This document shows, in pieces, positions 1 to 8,504 of a stretch of 64,000 bases of DNA. The position numbers were made by a program, and so were the translations under genes. The DNA is from Pseudomonas fluorescens (GTDB lineage Bacteria > Pseudomonadota > Gammaproteobacteria > Pseudomonadales > Pseudomonadaceae). Positions within the stretch are counted from its first letter, which is position 1. Each line of letters begins with the position of its first letter. The notes under the pieces are model-generated. The model worked only from the letters and a program-made list of their open reading frames with translations. It did not search any database and was not told the DNA's origin. The DNA lies in assembly GCF_902498065.1 (NCBI RefSeq), contig NZ_CABVIR010000006.1, forward strand, positions 310,001 to 374,000, written 5' to 3'.

Positions 1-85
1 TCAAAACTCCTGGAGATTGTCGCCTGGCTGACAGAGCGAGCGGTGAACCCGGGGCATGATCAATCACCCTACAGGAGGAATAACA

Positions 86-604
86 ATGAAAAGCCTCGTT
101 GACCATCTCAGTCAATACGCCGCCTACCACCGTGATCCACGCAATATTGCCAGCCACTTTATCGGTATTCCGCTGATTGTGGTCTCTGTCGCGGTGTTGC
201 TGTCGCGGCCGCAATGGGCCGGGGGCTGGCTTTCACCGGCAGTGCTGGTCTCGCTGGCGTCGGCGTGGTTTTACGTGCGCCTGGAAGTACGCCTCGGGGT
301 GTTGATGACTGCGTTACTGGGTCTGTGCGTTTGGGCAGGTCACGTGCTGGCACAGCAAAGCACGCTGGTGTGGCTGGCGAGCGGCATCGGGATGTTCGTG
401 ATCGGTTGGGCGATTCAGTTTGTCGGGCATCACTACGAAGGACGCAAACCGGCGTTTGTCGATGATGTGACGGGGTTGATTGTCGGGCCGTTGTTTGTAG
501 TGGTTGAACTGGCGTTTTTGCTGGGGATGCGACGGGATCTGAAGGAGCAGATCGAGGCGCGGGTGGGTGGGGTACGTCTGCGTCAGAACAACGCTGCGGC
601 GTAG
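86..604 (+). CDS. Mpo1-like/DUF962 membrane protein
   Basis: A 172-residue protein of the DUF962 family, whose yeast member Mpo1 is a 2-hydroxy fatty acid dioxygenase; the bacterial role is not settled. The N-terminus carries the family pattern with histidines (YAAYHRDPRNIASHFIGIP, about residues 9-27), and a second histidine pair (FVGHHYEGRKPA) lies near residue 114. There are about four hydrophobic segments. The ATG at 86 is chosen over the upstream ATG at 56 because a strong AGGAGG lies eight bases before it (73-78). It is the first complete gene in the window and is followed by a REP pair that separates it from the convergent cysA. The family call is fairly sure; the reaction in this organism is inference. 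Confidence 0.8.
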   Translation: MKSLVDHLSQYAAYHRDPRNIASHFIGIPLIVVSVAVLLSRPQWAGGWLSPAVLVSLASAWFYVRLEVRLGVLMTALLGLCVWAGHVLAQQSTLVWLASGIGMFVIGWAIQFVGHHYEGRKPAFVDDVTGLIVGPLFVVVELAFLLGMRRDLKEQIEARVGGVRLRQNNAAA

Positions 605-610
605 GACGCC

Positions 611-690
611 ATCGCGGGCAAGCCCGCTCCCACAGGGAATTTGTAAACGACGCAAATCACTGTGGGAGCGGGCTTGCCCCGGGCGGCGTT
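611..690. repeat. REP palindrome pair (BIME-like)
   Basis: Two inverted copies of the Pseudomonas REP core: ATCGCGGGCAAGCCCGCTCC at 611-630 and its reverse complement TGTGGGAGCGGGCTTGCCCC at 661-680, separated by about 25 bases. It sits between two convergent genes, a typical REP position, where it can act as a transcription barrier. Confidence 0.85.
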
Positions 691-708
691 CCGACGAAGC
701 TTTTGCTC

Positions 709-1698
709 TTAAATGTTGGCGACTTTCTGCCAGACCTTCGGCTTGAAGAACAAGGTTTCGCCCTTCGCCAGGCCGATCAGGCTGTCGTGATCCTTCACCA
801 CTTCCGCTTCGATCAACTCGCTCTGGCCTTCGACCTTCAACGTCACCCGAGTCGTCGCGCCCAGCGGACGGATATCGCGCACCTCGGCCGCGTGATGATC
901 GTCCAGTTCATGCCGCGACAGCGACACTTCGTGCGGACGGAACAGGACGTGGTTGTCTTCGCCCAGATGCAGACGGTTGGAGTCGCCGAGGAAATGATAA
1001 ACGAAGTCGCTGGCCGGGTTTTCGTAGACGTCGCCCGGTGAGCCGATCTGCTCGATCACGCCCTTGTTCATCACCACGATACGATCGGCCACTTCCATCG
1101 CCTCTTCCTGGTCGTGGGTCACGAACACCGAGGTCAGGTTGATGTCTTCGTGCAGCCGCGCGAGCCAGCGGCGCAGCTCTTTACGCACCTTGGCGTCAAG
1201 GGCGCCGAAGGGTTCGTCGAGCAGCAGGACTTTCGGCTCTACCGCCAGGGCGCGAGCCAGCGCGATACGCTGACGCTGACCGCCGGAAAGTTGCTCCGGG
1301 TAGCGATCCGACAGCCAATCCAGTTGCACCATGTTCAGCAACTCATGGACTTTCACCGCGATCTGGCTTTCCGTCGGGCGCTGGTTTTTCGGTTTCATGC
1401 GCAAGCCGAACGCGACGTTGTCGAACACCGTCATGTGGCGGAACAACGCATAATGCTGGAACACGAAACCGACGTTGCGATCACGCACATCGTGGCCGGA
1501 CACGTCTTCACCGTGGAACACGATGTTGCCCTGATCCGGGGTTTCCAGCCCGGCGATGATCCGCAACAGCGTGGTCTTGCCGCAACCCGACGGGCCGAGC
1601 AGCGCCACGAGTTCGCCGCTTTGAATGTCCAGGCTGATGTCATTGAGCGCCTTGAACGCGTTGAAATTCTTGCTGACGTTACGCACTTCGATCGACAT
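709..1698 (-). CDS. cysA: Sulfate/thiosulfate ABC transporter ATP-binding protein CysA
   Basis: A 329-residue ATPase that powers sulfate and thiosulfate import at the inner membrane. Visible motifs are Walker A (GPSGCGKT, residues 35-42), the ABC signature LSGGQRQR near 137, and Walker B LLLDEPFGALD near 157. A C-terminal regulatory extension of about 90 residues follows, as in other CysA proteins. The start ATG is preceded by GAGGA that overlaps the end of cysW; the two genes are three bases apart, so translation is probably coupled. It is the last gene of the sbp-cysT-cysW-cysA cluster. Expression is expected to follow sulfur limitation through CysB, which is known for the pathway but not shown here. 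Confidence 0.95.
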   Translation of the reverse strand: MSIEVRNVSKNFNAFKALNDISLDIQSGELVALLGPSGCGKTTLLRIIAGLETPDQGNIVFHGEDVSGHDVRDRNVGFVFQHYALFRHMTVFDNVAFGLRMKPKNQRPTESQIAVKVHELLNMVQLDWLSDRYPEQLSGGQRQRIALARALAVEPKVLLLDEPFGALDAKVRKELRRWLARLHEDINLTSVFVTHDQEEAMEVADRIVVMNKGVIEQIGSPGDVYENPASDFVYHFLGDSNRLHLGEDNHVLFRPHEVSLSRHELDDHHAAEVRDIRPLGATTRVTLKVEGQSELIEAEVVKDHDSLIGLAKGETLFFKPKVWQKVANI

Positions 1699-1701
1699 GA
1701 A

Positions 1702-2571
1702 TTATTCCTCCGCGGCGCTGGCGCGCAGGCGGTTAATACGGTTTTCGCTCCACTGCTTCAGCAGCAGGATGAAGAGCGCCATGATCAGCAACAGGCTCGC
1801 CACAGCGAACGCGGCCACGTGGTTGTATTCGTTGTAGAGGATCTCGACGTGCAGCGGCAAGGTGTTGGTCACCCCGCGAATGTGCCCGGAAACCACCGAC
1901 ACCGCACCGAACTCACCCATCGCCCGCGCGGTACACAGCACCACGCCGTAGATCAGGCCCCATTTGATATTGGGCACGGTGACGTGCCAGAACATCTGCC
2001 AGCCATTGGCGCCGAGCAGACGCGCGGCCTCTTCTTCCTGCGTGCCTTGTTCCTGCATCAGCGGGATCAGTTCGCGTGCCACGAACGGCACGGTGACGAA
2101 GATCGTCGCCAGCACGATACCCGGCAACGCGAAGACGATCTGGATGTCGTGATCCTGCAGCCACGGGCCGAAAAAACCCTGCGCGCCAAACATCAGCACG
2201 TAGACCAGACCGGCGATCACCGGCGACACCGAAAACGGCAAGTCGATCAGGGTCACCAGAATGCTTTTACCGCGGAACGAGTACTTGCTAACGCACCACG
2301 CGGCGCTGACGCCGAACACAAGGTTCAACGGGACCGAAATCAACACGGCAATGACCGTGAGCTTCAGCGCTGACAGCGCGTCGGGCTCAAGGATCGCGGT
2401 GAAGAACGAACCCAGGCCATTCTTCAAACCCTGGGACACCACGATCACGAGCGGCAGCAACAGGAAAAGGGCAAACACCAGCCAGCCTAGACCGATCAGG
2501 ATTCGCCGTGAACTGGCACTGCCACGGCGGGCAGCGTTCGAGGAAGCAGCAGCAATAGATGATTGGGACAT
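1702..2571 (-). CDS. cysW: Sulfate ABC transporter permease CysW
   Basis: A 289-residue inner-membrane permease subunit. It has about six hydrophobic segments and the permease EAA loop (EEEAARLLGANGWQMFWHVTVP, in short EEEAARLLGA..G, about residues 177-198) that docks on the ATPase. The N-terminus is a serine/alanine-rich cytoplasmic tail before the first membrane segment. A perfect AAGGAGG precedes the ATG. It lies 12 bases after cysT and three bases before cysA, so it is the middle gene of the transport operon. CysW pairs with CysT to form the channel; the two differ here as expected (CysT is shorter at the N-terminus). Confidence 0.95.
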   Translation of the reverse strand: MSQSSIAAASSNAARRGSASSRRILIGLGWLVFALFLLLPLVIVVSQGLKNGLGSFFTAILEPDALSALKLTVIAVLISVPLNLVFGVSAAWCVSKYSFRGKSILVTLIDLPFSVSPVIAGLVYVLMFGAQGFFGPWLQDHDIQIVFALPGIVLATIFVTVPFVARELIPLMQEQGTQEEEAARLLGANGWQMFWHVTVPNIKWGLIYGVVLCTARAMGEFGAVSVVSGHIRGVTNTLPLHVEILYNEYNHVAAFAVASLLLIMALFILLLKQWSENRINRLRASAAEE

Positions 2572-2583
2572 TTCAGCGCCTCC

Positions 2584-3402
2584 TTATGGGGTTTCAATAC
2601 GGCGTTGCAGCAGATTGATCAGCAGCAACAGGACGAAAGAAACCACCAGCATCAGTACACCAATGGAGGTGGCGCCGGTGTAATCGTACTGGTCGAGCTT
2701 GACCATGATCAGCAGCGGCAGGATCTCGGTTTTCATCGGCATGTTGCCGGCGATGAAAATCACCGAACCATACTCGCCAACCCCGCGGGCAAAGGCCAGC
2801 GCGAACCCGGTCAACCACGCCGGCAGTAACGCGGGCACCAGAATATGGCGGAAAACCTGCAAGGGTTTGGCCCCCAGGCACGCCGCCGCTTCTTCGACTT
2901 CACGGGGAATATCGGCCAATACTGGCTGTACGGTACGTACTACGAATGGAAGGGTTACGAACGTCAGCGCCAGCGTAATACCGAGGGGGGTATACGCGAT
3001 CTTGAAACCCAGGTCCGCCGCAAACTGACCCACCCAACCATTCGGCGCGTACAGCGCAGTCAGCGCGATACCGGCCACGGCCGTGGGCAAGGCGAAGGGC
3101 AGATCGATCATCGCATCGATGATCTTGCGACCGGGGAAGGTGTAGCGCACCAGCACCCAGGCCAGCAGCGTGCCGATGATGCCGTTGATGATCGCGGCGT
3201 ACAGCGCGGTGCCGAAGCTGAGCTTCAACGCCGCGAGTACGCGGGGCGCCGAGATGATTGCCCAGAATTGATCCCAGGTGAGTTGAGAGGCGTGCACAAA
3301 CATCGCCGCCAGCGGAATGAGCACTATCAGGCTGAGGTACACCAAGGTGTAGCCCAGCGTCAGCCCGAAGCCGGGTATGACGGGGGAGATACGACGCGAC
3401 AT
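2584..3402 (-). CDS. cysT: Sulfate ABC transporter permease CysT (CysU)
   Basis: A 272-residue inner-membrane permease subunit of the sulfate importer. It starts MSRRISPVIPGFGLTLGYT and has about six membrane segments. The EAA loop (REVEEAAACLGAKPLQVF, about residues 167-184) is clear. AAGGA lies seven bases upstream of the ATG. It follows sbp after about 70 bases that contain a hairpin, so read-through from sbp is probably partial. Its job is to form the sulfate channel with CysW, driven by CysA and fed by the periplasmic binding protein Sbp. Confidence 0.95.
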   Translation of the reverse strand: MSRRISPVIPGFGLTLGYTLVYLSLIVLIPLAAMFVHASQLTWDQFWAIISAPRVLAALKLSFGTALYAAIINGIIGTLLAWVLVRYTFPGRKIIDAMIDLPFALPTAVAGIALTALYAPNGWVGQFAADLGFKIAYTPLGITLALTFVTLPFVVRTVQPVLADIPREVEEAAACLGAKPLQVFRHILVPALLPAWLTGFALAFARGVGEYGSVIFIAGNMPMKTEILPLLIMVKLDQYDYTGATSIGVLMLVVSFVLLLLINLLQRRIETP

Positions 3403-3423
3403 AAAAGTCCTTGGTTGAGAACG

Positions 3424-3452
3424 CGCAAAGCCCCGACGGTTAAATCGGGGCT
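3424..3452 (-). terminator. Hairpin between sbp and cysT, likely partial terminator
   Basis: An 8-bp perfect stem (AGCCCCGA at 3429-3436, TCGGGGCT at 3445-3452) lies between the sbp stop and the cysT start. In the direction of transcription it is followed by only a short T run (TTTGCG). It would let the binding protein be made in excess over the permeases. This is inference from position and structure. Confidence 0.6.
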
Positions 3453-3472
3453 CGTTTATGACCTACAGCAGG

Positions 3473-4486
3473 TTACTGCGCCTGGTAGATCTGGTCGAAC
3501 ACGCCACCGTCATTAAAGAATTTCGGTTGCGCGGTTTTCCAGCCGCCGAAGTCCTTGTCGATGGTGACCAGCTCCAGTTTCGGGAACTGCTGAGCGTACT
3601 TGGCGGAGACCTCCTTATCACGTGGGCGGTAGAAGTTTTTCGCAGCAATTTCCTGACCGGCCGGGCTGTACAGGTGCTTGAGGTACGCTTCGGCGATCTG
3701 TTCGTTGCCCTTCTTCTCGGCGTTTTTATCGACTACCGCCACTGGAGGCTCAGCAAGGATCGACAGCGAAGGCACGACGATCTCGAACTTGTCGGCGCCG
3801 CCGTCTTCTTTCAGCGCCAGGAAGGCTTCGTTTTCCCACGCCAGCAACACGTCGCCCTGACCGTTGTTGACGAAAGTGATGGTCGAACCGCGAGCACCGG
3901 TGTCCAGCACAGGCACGTGCTTGAACAGGGTTTGTACGTATTCTTTGGCCTTGGCTTCGTTGCCACCGTTGGCTTTCAGGCCGTAGGCCCAGGCCGCGAG
4001 GAAGTTCCAGCGAGCGCCGCCGGAGGTTTTCGGGTTCGGAGTGATAACCGACACGTCGTTCTTGACCAGGTCGCCCCAGTCCTTGATGCCTTTAGGGTTG
4101 CCCTTGCGCACCAGGAACACGATGGTCGAAGTGTACGGCGTGCTCGCTTCCGGCAGACGCGTCTGCCAGTCCGCCGGCAGGGTTTTGCCGAGCTTGGCGA
4201 TTTCGTCGATGTCACCGGCCAGCGCCAGGGTCACTACGTCGGCGCGCAGGCCGTCGATCACCGCACGGCCCTGTTTGCCCGAGCCACCGTGGGACTGCTG
4301 GATTTTCACGGTGTCGCCTGCATGGTCTTTCTGCCAGAACTTGACGAACTCAGCGTTGTAATCCTGATACAGCTCGCGAGTGGGGTCGTACGAGACGTTG
4401 AGCAGCTCGTAATCCTTGGCAACCGCGGAGCCCGCAAAAAGGGCACTGGCCAGTGCGGCCAAAGCGAAATGACGAATCGACGACAT
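3473..4486 (-). CDS. sbp: Periplasmic sulfate-binding protein
   Basis: A 337-residue periplasmic binding protein that captures sulfate for the CysTWA importer. It starts with a clear signal peptide (basic MSSIRHF, then an alanine-rich core, cleavage near AVA-KD at 23/24). The mature part opens with the family pattern LLNVSYDPTRELYQDYN, and the anion-contacting SHGGSGKQGRAVIDG lies near residues 65-79. AGGAGC precedes the ATG. It lies about 70 bases downstream of oscA and upstream of cysT. The gene order oscA-sbp-cysT-cysW-cysA is the one I recall from P. aeruginosa. Confidence 0.95.
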   Translation of the reverse strand: MSSIRHFALAALASALFAGSAVAKDYELLNVSYDPTRELYQDYNAEFVKFWQKDHAGDTVKIQQSHGGSGKQGRAVIDGLRADVVTLALAGDIDEIAKLGKTLPADWQTRLPEASTPYTSTIVFLVRKGNPKGIKDWGDLVKNDVSVITPNPKTSGGARWNFLAAWAYGLKANGGNEAKAKEYVQTLFKHVPVLDTGARGSTITFVNNGQGDVLLAWENEAFLALKEDGGADKFEIVVPSLSILAEPPVAVVDKNAEKKGNEQIAEAYLKHLYSPAGQEIAAKNFYRPRDKEVSAKYAQQFPKLELVTIDKDFGGWKTAQPKFFNDGGVFDQIYQAQ

Positions 4487-4555
4487 GGTGAAAGCTCCTG
4501 GAATTCTTGGTGTGTTGGCTTTTTTTATGGAGTGTTGGAATCGGTTGCCGGTTGC

Positions 4556-4738
4556 TTAGCTCGGTTTGTTGCTGGGGTTCTGCAAACGGAATTTCTCTTT
4601 ACGTTCGATCTGGACCACTTGAGCGTTGTGCACGGTGATTTCCACGGCGCCAAACCGCAGATCGCGCAGGGCGCTCTGGATCTCACGCAAAATGGTGGCT
4701 TCGTCTTGACCGTCAACGCTACGTAGGGATGCGCTCAT
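4556..4738 (-). CDS. oscA: OscA family small protein (DUF2292)
   Basis: A 60-residue protein with the DUF2292/YezD pattern: a helix (EATILREIQSALRDLRFG) followed by GAVEITVHNAQVVQIERKEKFRL. In Pseudomonas the oscA gene upstream of sbp is reported to help cells balance sulfur starvation and oxidative stress, for example under chromate. Biochemical action is not known. It is about 70 bases upstream of sbp on the same strand, which is the order seen in relatives. The palindrome at 4821-4845 lies about 80 bases upstream and may control it. Confidence 0.85.
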   Translation of the reverse strand: MSASLRSVDGQDEATILREIQSALRDLRFGAVEITVHNAQVVQIERKEKFRLQNPSNKPS

Positions 4739-4820
4739 GGTGCTGCTCCTTCGACTGAGAGGTTGCCTGGCAGAGGGGGCACTGCTTGCGGCGTGAGACC
4801 AATAGTAGATAGGTGCGGAT

Positions 4821-4845
4821 ATTCTTAAAAAGACTATTTAAGAAT
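4821..4845. promoter_or_regulatory. Perfect palindrome upstream of oscA-sbp, candidate operator
   Basis: ATTCTTAAA at 4821-4829 and TTTAAGAAT at 4837-4845 form 9-bp perfect arms around a 7-base spacer, in an AT-rich tract (4803-4875) that stands out from its GC-rich surroundings. It lies about 80 bases upstream of oscA. A LysR-type sulfur regulator such as CysB is the natural candidate, but nothing in the sequence names the protein. Confidence 0.5.
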
Positions 4846-4948
4846 GTTTATATAACCAAAATAAATTATTTGTCGGGGCGAGGAGTTACGTCTGCGCGAC
4901 GGATCAGGGATCGAAAAATCGCCCCCTCTCCAGCCCCTGCGAAATCGT

Positions 4949-5036
4949 TGCAGGAGCCGGGCTTGCGGGCGATGAGGCCCTTGAGATTTACGCAGGACTC
5001 GAGACCGCCATCGTTGGCAAGCCAGCTCCCACAGAG
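4949..5036. repeat. Degenerate REP pair
   Basis: Two divergent REP copies in inverted orientation: TTGCAGGAGCCGGGCTTGCG from about 4949 and CATCGTTGGCAAGCCAGCTC from about 5009. They lie between the oscA promoter region and the 3' end of the GGDEF-EAL gene. Together with the palindrome at 4821-4845 they account for most of the 368-base gap 4739-5106. Confidence 0.6.
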
Positions 5037-5106
5037 GCCTGTTCATGGCGGAGATGTTTGTTCGTACGCAAACTTGTGGGCGCTGGCTGTGCACAAAGTG
5101 GGGGGA

Positions 5107-7038
5107 TTAGTGGATTTCCGGAGTGCGCATCCAATCCAGCTGCTCCGCCGGCACCGGTCGGCCGAACCAGTAACCCTGACCGAGATCGCAACCCTGCTCA
5201 AGCAGGAACCGCGCCTGCTCGACCTGCTCGATCCCTTCGGCATGCACCTGCATGCCCATGCTTTGCGCCAGCGCGATGATCACGCGCACGATGGCCGCAT
5301 CGTCATCATCCCAAGGCAATCCGGCCACGAAGCCCTGATCGATCTTGAGTTTCTGCACCGGCAGACGCTTGAGCCGCAGCAGCGACGAATAGCCTGTACC
5401 GAAATCATCGATGGCCAGCCGCACACCCAGCTCGCGCAGTCGATGCATCTGCTCCAACGCCACCTCCGGGTCTTCCATCACCGCGCTCTCAGTGACTTCC
5501 AGCTCCAGACACGCCGGATCCAGCCCGGTTTCGTGCAGCACTTTCGCCACTTGCTGAAAGAGCTCACGACGAGCGAACAATCGTGACGAGACGTTCACTG
5601 CGACAAACGACAGCGCGACACCTGCCTGCTGCCACAAGCACATTTGCTGACAAGCCTGGCGCATCACCCAGGTATCGATTTCTGCGATCAATCCGGTGCG
5701 TTCGGCGATGGGAATGAATTCTGCCGGCGACACCAGCCCCCGCTTCGGATGTTCCCAGCGCACCAGCGCCTCGACGCCAACCAGGCGACGGGTCTTGAAG
5801 TCATGAACCGGCTGGTAATAAACGCGCAACTCCTGCTGTTCCAACGCCTGGCGCAGCTCTACAGCAGTCTCGACCCTATTCTGGGCATGGGCTGTCAGCT
5901 CTTCGGTATAAAGGGCGTAGCCATCGCGACCAGCGCTTTTGGCCTTGAACAGCGCCGAGTCAGCGTTACGCAATAGCTGTTCAGCGCTCAAGGCATCGCC
6001 AGGGAACAGGCTGATACCGATGCTGGTATTGATGAACAGTTGGTGCCCGCCAATCAGGAACGGCTCTTTGAGACCGTCAATGATCCGCTGCGCCAGCGCC
6101 GCAGCCTGTATCAACTGCGGACAGCTTTCGGCGAGTACTGCGAACTCATCCCCCCCCAGTCGCGCCAACGTGATCTCCGGGCCAAGCAAGGCCTCCAAAC
6201 GCTCTGCCACGGCTTTGAGCAGTTGGTCGCCGACCGTGTGTCCGAGGCTGTCGTTGATCATCTTGAAATGATCCAGATCGATCATCAGCAACGCACAGCC
6301 GCGTTTGTGGATTTGCGCCGACGCCAATGCCTGCTCGGCACGGTCGGTGAACAGCAGGCGGTTGGGCAGATCGGTCAACGGATCGTGATGAGCCAGGTAC
6401 TTGAGCTCGTGCTCGGAATCCTTGATCGCGCTGATGTCGGAGAACACCGCGACGTAGTGGCTGAGCTGACCCTGGTCATCGTGAATCAGGCGAATCGTCT
6501 GCCATTGCGGATAGATTTCGCCACTTTTTCGGCGATTCCAGATTTCACCGCTCCACTCGCCGCAACGGGTGAGTGTGGCGAACATCGCCTGGTAGAAACT
6601 CGCCGGATGATGACCGGACTTGAACAGACTGGGTTGCTTGCCCAGCACTTCGTCGGTCTGATAGCCGGTGATTTCCATGAACGCCCGGTTCACATGGACG
6701 ATGATCCCATGACGGTCGGTGACCAACACGCCTTCGCGGGTGCAATCGAACACAGCGGCCGCCTGACGCAAACGTTCCCGGTCTTCATTGCGCTCGCGCA
6801 ATTCAGCGCCGATCCCCAGGCAACGGAACAATCGCGCCCGAGCAATAAAGATCAGCCCGGCGCTAAGCACCACCCACACGTAACCGTTGATCAGTTGCCA
6901 TCGCAGTCGCTCATCGGAGCTATCGAAGAAACTGTTCGATAAGTAACCGCTGAGCTTCAGCCAGACGACGGAAAGCAGCAGGTAAAGCAGCGCTGCACGC
7001 ATGGCATCGCGATAGGTGGCAGGCATTCGGTCGTCCAT
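5107..7038 (-). CDS. PAS-GGDEF-EAL c-di-GMP enzyme (PipA-like)
   Basis: A 643-residue inner-membrane protein that makes or breaks cyclic di-GMP. Two membrane segments (about 12-30 and 50-68) are followed by a PAS domain (about 90-205), a GGDEF domain (motif GGDEF at 295-299) and an EAL domain (EAL at 423-425). The EAL part has all the usual metal and base residues (EVTES, DDFG, KID, AEGIE), so phosphodiesterase activity is likely. The GGDEF motif is intact but no RxxD inhibitory site precedes it. It lies between the sulfate cluster and desA, the place occupied by PA0285 (PipA) in P. aeruginosa as I recall it. It is divergent from desA with a 135-base gap; a TATAAT on the minus strand (7064-7059) may be its -10 box. 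Confidence 0.85.
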   Translation of the reverse strand: MDDRMPATYRDAMRAALLYLLLSVVWLKLSGYLSNSFFDSSDERLRWQLINGYVWVVLSAGLIFIARARLFRCLGIGAELRERNEDRERLRQAAAVFDCTREGVLVTDRHGIIVHVNRAFMEITGYQTDEVLGKQPSLFKSGHHPASFYQAMFATLTRCGEWSGEIWNRRKSGEIYPQWQTIRLIHDDQGQLSHYVAVFSDISAIKDSEHELKYLAHHDPLTDLPNRLLFTDRAEQALASAQIHKRGCALLMIDLDHFKMINDSLGHTVGDQLLKAVAERLEALLGPEITLARLGGDEFAVLAESCPQLIQAAALAQRIIDGLKEPFLIGGHQLFINTSIGISLFPGDALSAEQLLRNADSALFKAKSAGRDGYALYTEELTAHAQNRVETAVELRQALEQQELRVYYQPVHDFKTRRLVGVEALVRWEHPKRGLVSPAEFIPIAERTGLIAEIDTWVMRQACQQMCLWQQAGVALSFVAVNVSSRLFARRELFQQVAKVLHETGLDPACLELEVTESAVMEDPEVALEQMHRLRELGVRLAIDDFGTGYSSLLRLKRLPVQKLKIDQGFVAGLPWDDDDAAIVRVIIALAQSMGMQVHAEGIEQVEQARFLLEQGCDLGQGYWFGRPVPAEQLDWMRTPEIH

Positions 7039-7173
7039 GTCCCAACAAAAGGGTTGGAATTATAGTGTAAAGAAACATCCGGCCACTCTTATCTGAAAGG
7101 GTGACTGGTTTTATCTGTGGGCTTAGTGATAATGCAACGGCTGTTTTTTTCTTTATCGAGGGCCCTATAGCCT

Positions 7174-8361
7174 ATGTGGTACGAAGGTTTTCTCGGCTTG
7201 TCGCCCTGGTCACTGGTGGCAGTCACCCTGCTGATGACCCACGTCACGATTATCGGCGTCACGGTCTATCTGCATCGTTATTCGGCGCATCGCTCGCTTG
7301 AGCTCAATGCTGGCCTGAAACATTTCTTCCGCTTCTGGCTGTGGCTGACCACGGCGCAGAACACCCGCGAGTGGACCGCCATCCACCGCAAGCATCACGC
7401 CAAATGCGAAACCGTCGATGACCCGCACAGCCCGGTGATCAAGGGCTTGTCTACCGTTCTGCGCAAAGGTGCCGAGCTGTACCGCGCCGAAGCGGAAAAC
7501 CCCGAGACCCTGCGCATCTACGGCAAGAATTGCCCCGAAGACTGGATCGAACGCAACCTCTACAGCCGCTACCCGCTGTTGGGCGTGGCGATCATGGCCG
7601 TCATCGACCTGCTGTTGTTCGGCACCATCGGCATCACCATCTGGGCTATCCAGATGATGTGGATCCCGGTCTGGGCCGCCGGCGTGGTCAATGGCCTGGG
7701 CCATGCCGTCGGCTACCGCAACTTCGAGTGCCGCGATGCGGCGACCAATCTGGTGCCCTGGGGCATCCTGATCGGCGGCGAAGAACTGCATAACAACCAT
7801 CACACTTATCCTAATTCGGCAAAACTGTCGGTGAAGAAATGGGAGTTCGACCTCGGCTGGGCCTGGATCCAGGTCTTCAGCTTCCTGCGCCTGGCCAAGG
7901 TTCAGCGGGTTGCGCCGATTGCCCACCGGGTCGAAGGCAAAGGCAGCCTGGACATGGACACCGCCATGGCCATCCTCAACAACCGCTTCCAGATCATGGC
8001 CCAGTACCGCAAATTGGTGATCGCGCCGCTGGTCAAGCAAGAGCTGGAAAAGGTCGATCACTCGGTCCGTCACCAGTTCCACAGGGCCAAACGCCTGCTC
8101 TCGCGGGAAACCAGCCTGCTCGATGACAAACACCACCTGCGCATCCAGACCATGCTCGAGCACAGTCAGGCGCTGAAGGTAATTTACGAGAAACGACTGG
8201 CCTTGCAGCAGATCTGGGTCAAGACCAGCTCAAATGGTCACGACATGCTGGCCGCCATCAAGGATTGGGTACACGAAGCCGAAGCCAGCGGAATTCAATC
8301 CCTGCGCGACTTCGCTGACCAATTGAAGACCTACTCCCTGCGACCTGCCGTTACCGCCTGA
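7174..8361 (+). CDS. desA: Acyl-lipid delta-9 fatty acid desaturase
   Basis: A 395-residue membrane diiron desaturase that puts a cis double bond into acyl chains of phospholipids and keeps the membrane fluid in the cold. The three histidine boxes are complete: HRYSAH (34-39), HRKHH (71-75) and HNNHH (206-210). Hydrophobic segments lie around 10-30, 50-62, 135-155 and 160-180. The C-terminal third is hydrophilic. It starts at the ATG after GAGGG with long spacing, so the start is a little uncertain. Its place next to the PAS-GGDEF-EAL gene matches PA0286 (desA) in P. aeruginosa as remembered. Confidence 0.9.
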   Translation: MWYEGFLGLSPWSLVAVTLLMTHVTIIGVTVYLHRYSAHRSLELNAGLKHFFRFWLWLTTAQNTREWTAIHRKHHAKCETVDDPHSPVIKGLSTVLRKGAELYRAEAENPETLRIYGKNCPEDWIERNLYSRYPLLGVAIMAVIDLLLFGTIGITIWAIQMMWIPVWAAGVVNGLGHAVGYRNFECRDAATNLVPWGILIGGEELHNNHHTYPNSAKLSVKKWEFDLGWAWIQVFSFLRLAKVQRVAPIAHRVEGKGSLDMDTAMAILNNRFQIMAQYRKLVIAPLVKQELEKVDHSVRHQFHRAKRLLSRETSLLDDKHHLRIQTMLEHSQALKVIYEKRLALQQIWVKTSSNGHDMLAAIKDWVHEAEASGIQSLRDFADQLKTYSLRPAVTA

Positions 8362-8504
8362 CACCGTTGATCGGTGCGCCCCGTTTGCGGGCGCACCCTT
8401 CGGAACTTAGCTCCAAATCCCCTATCTCAAAGACACTTCGCCACTACGGCGGGCTTTGCTGTGGCCGCTGTCGAACTCGCGGCACGTCCTTGAGATTTGT
8501 GTCG

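Noticed and set aside
1114..2373. A 419-codon open frame opposite cysA and cysW
   Set aside because: It is a shadow of two certain genes; the protein is rich in Arg, His, Gln and Glu as expected from reversed GC-rich codons and matches no family.
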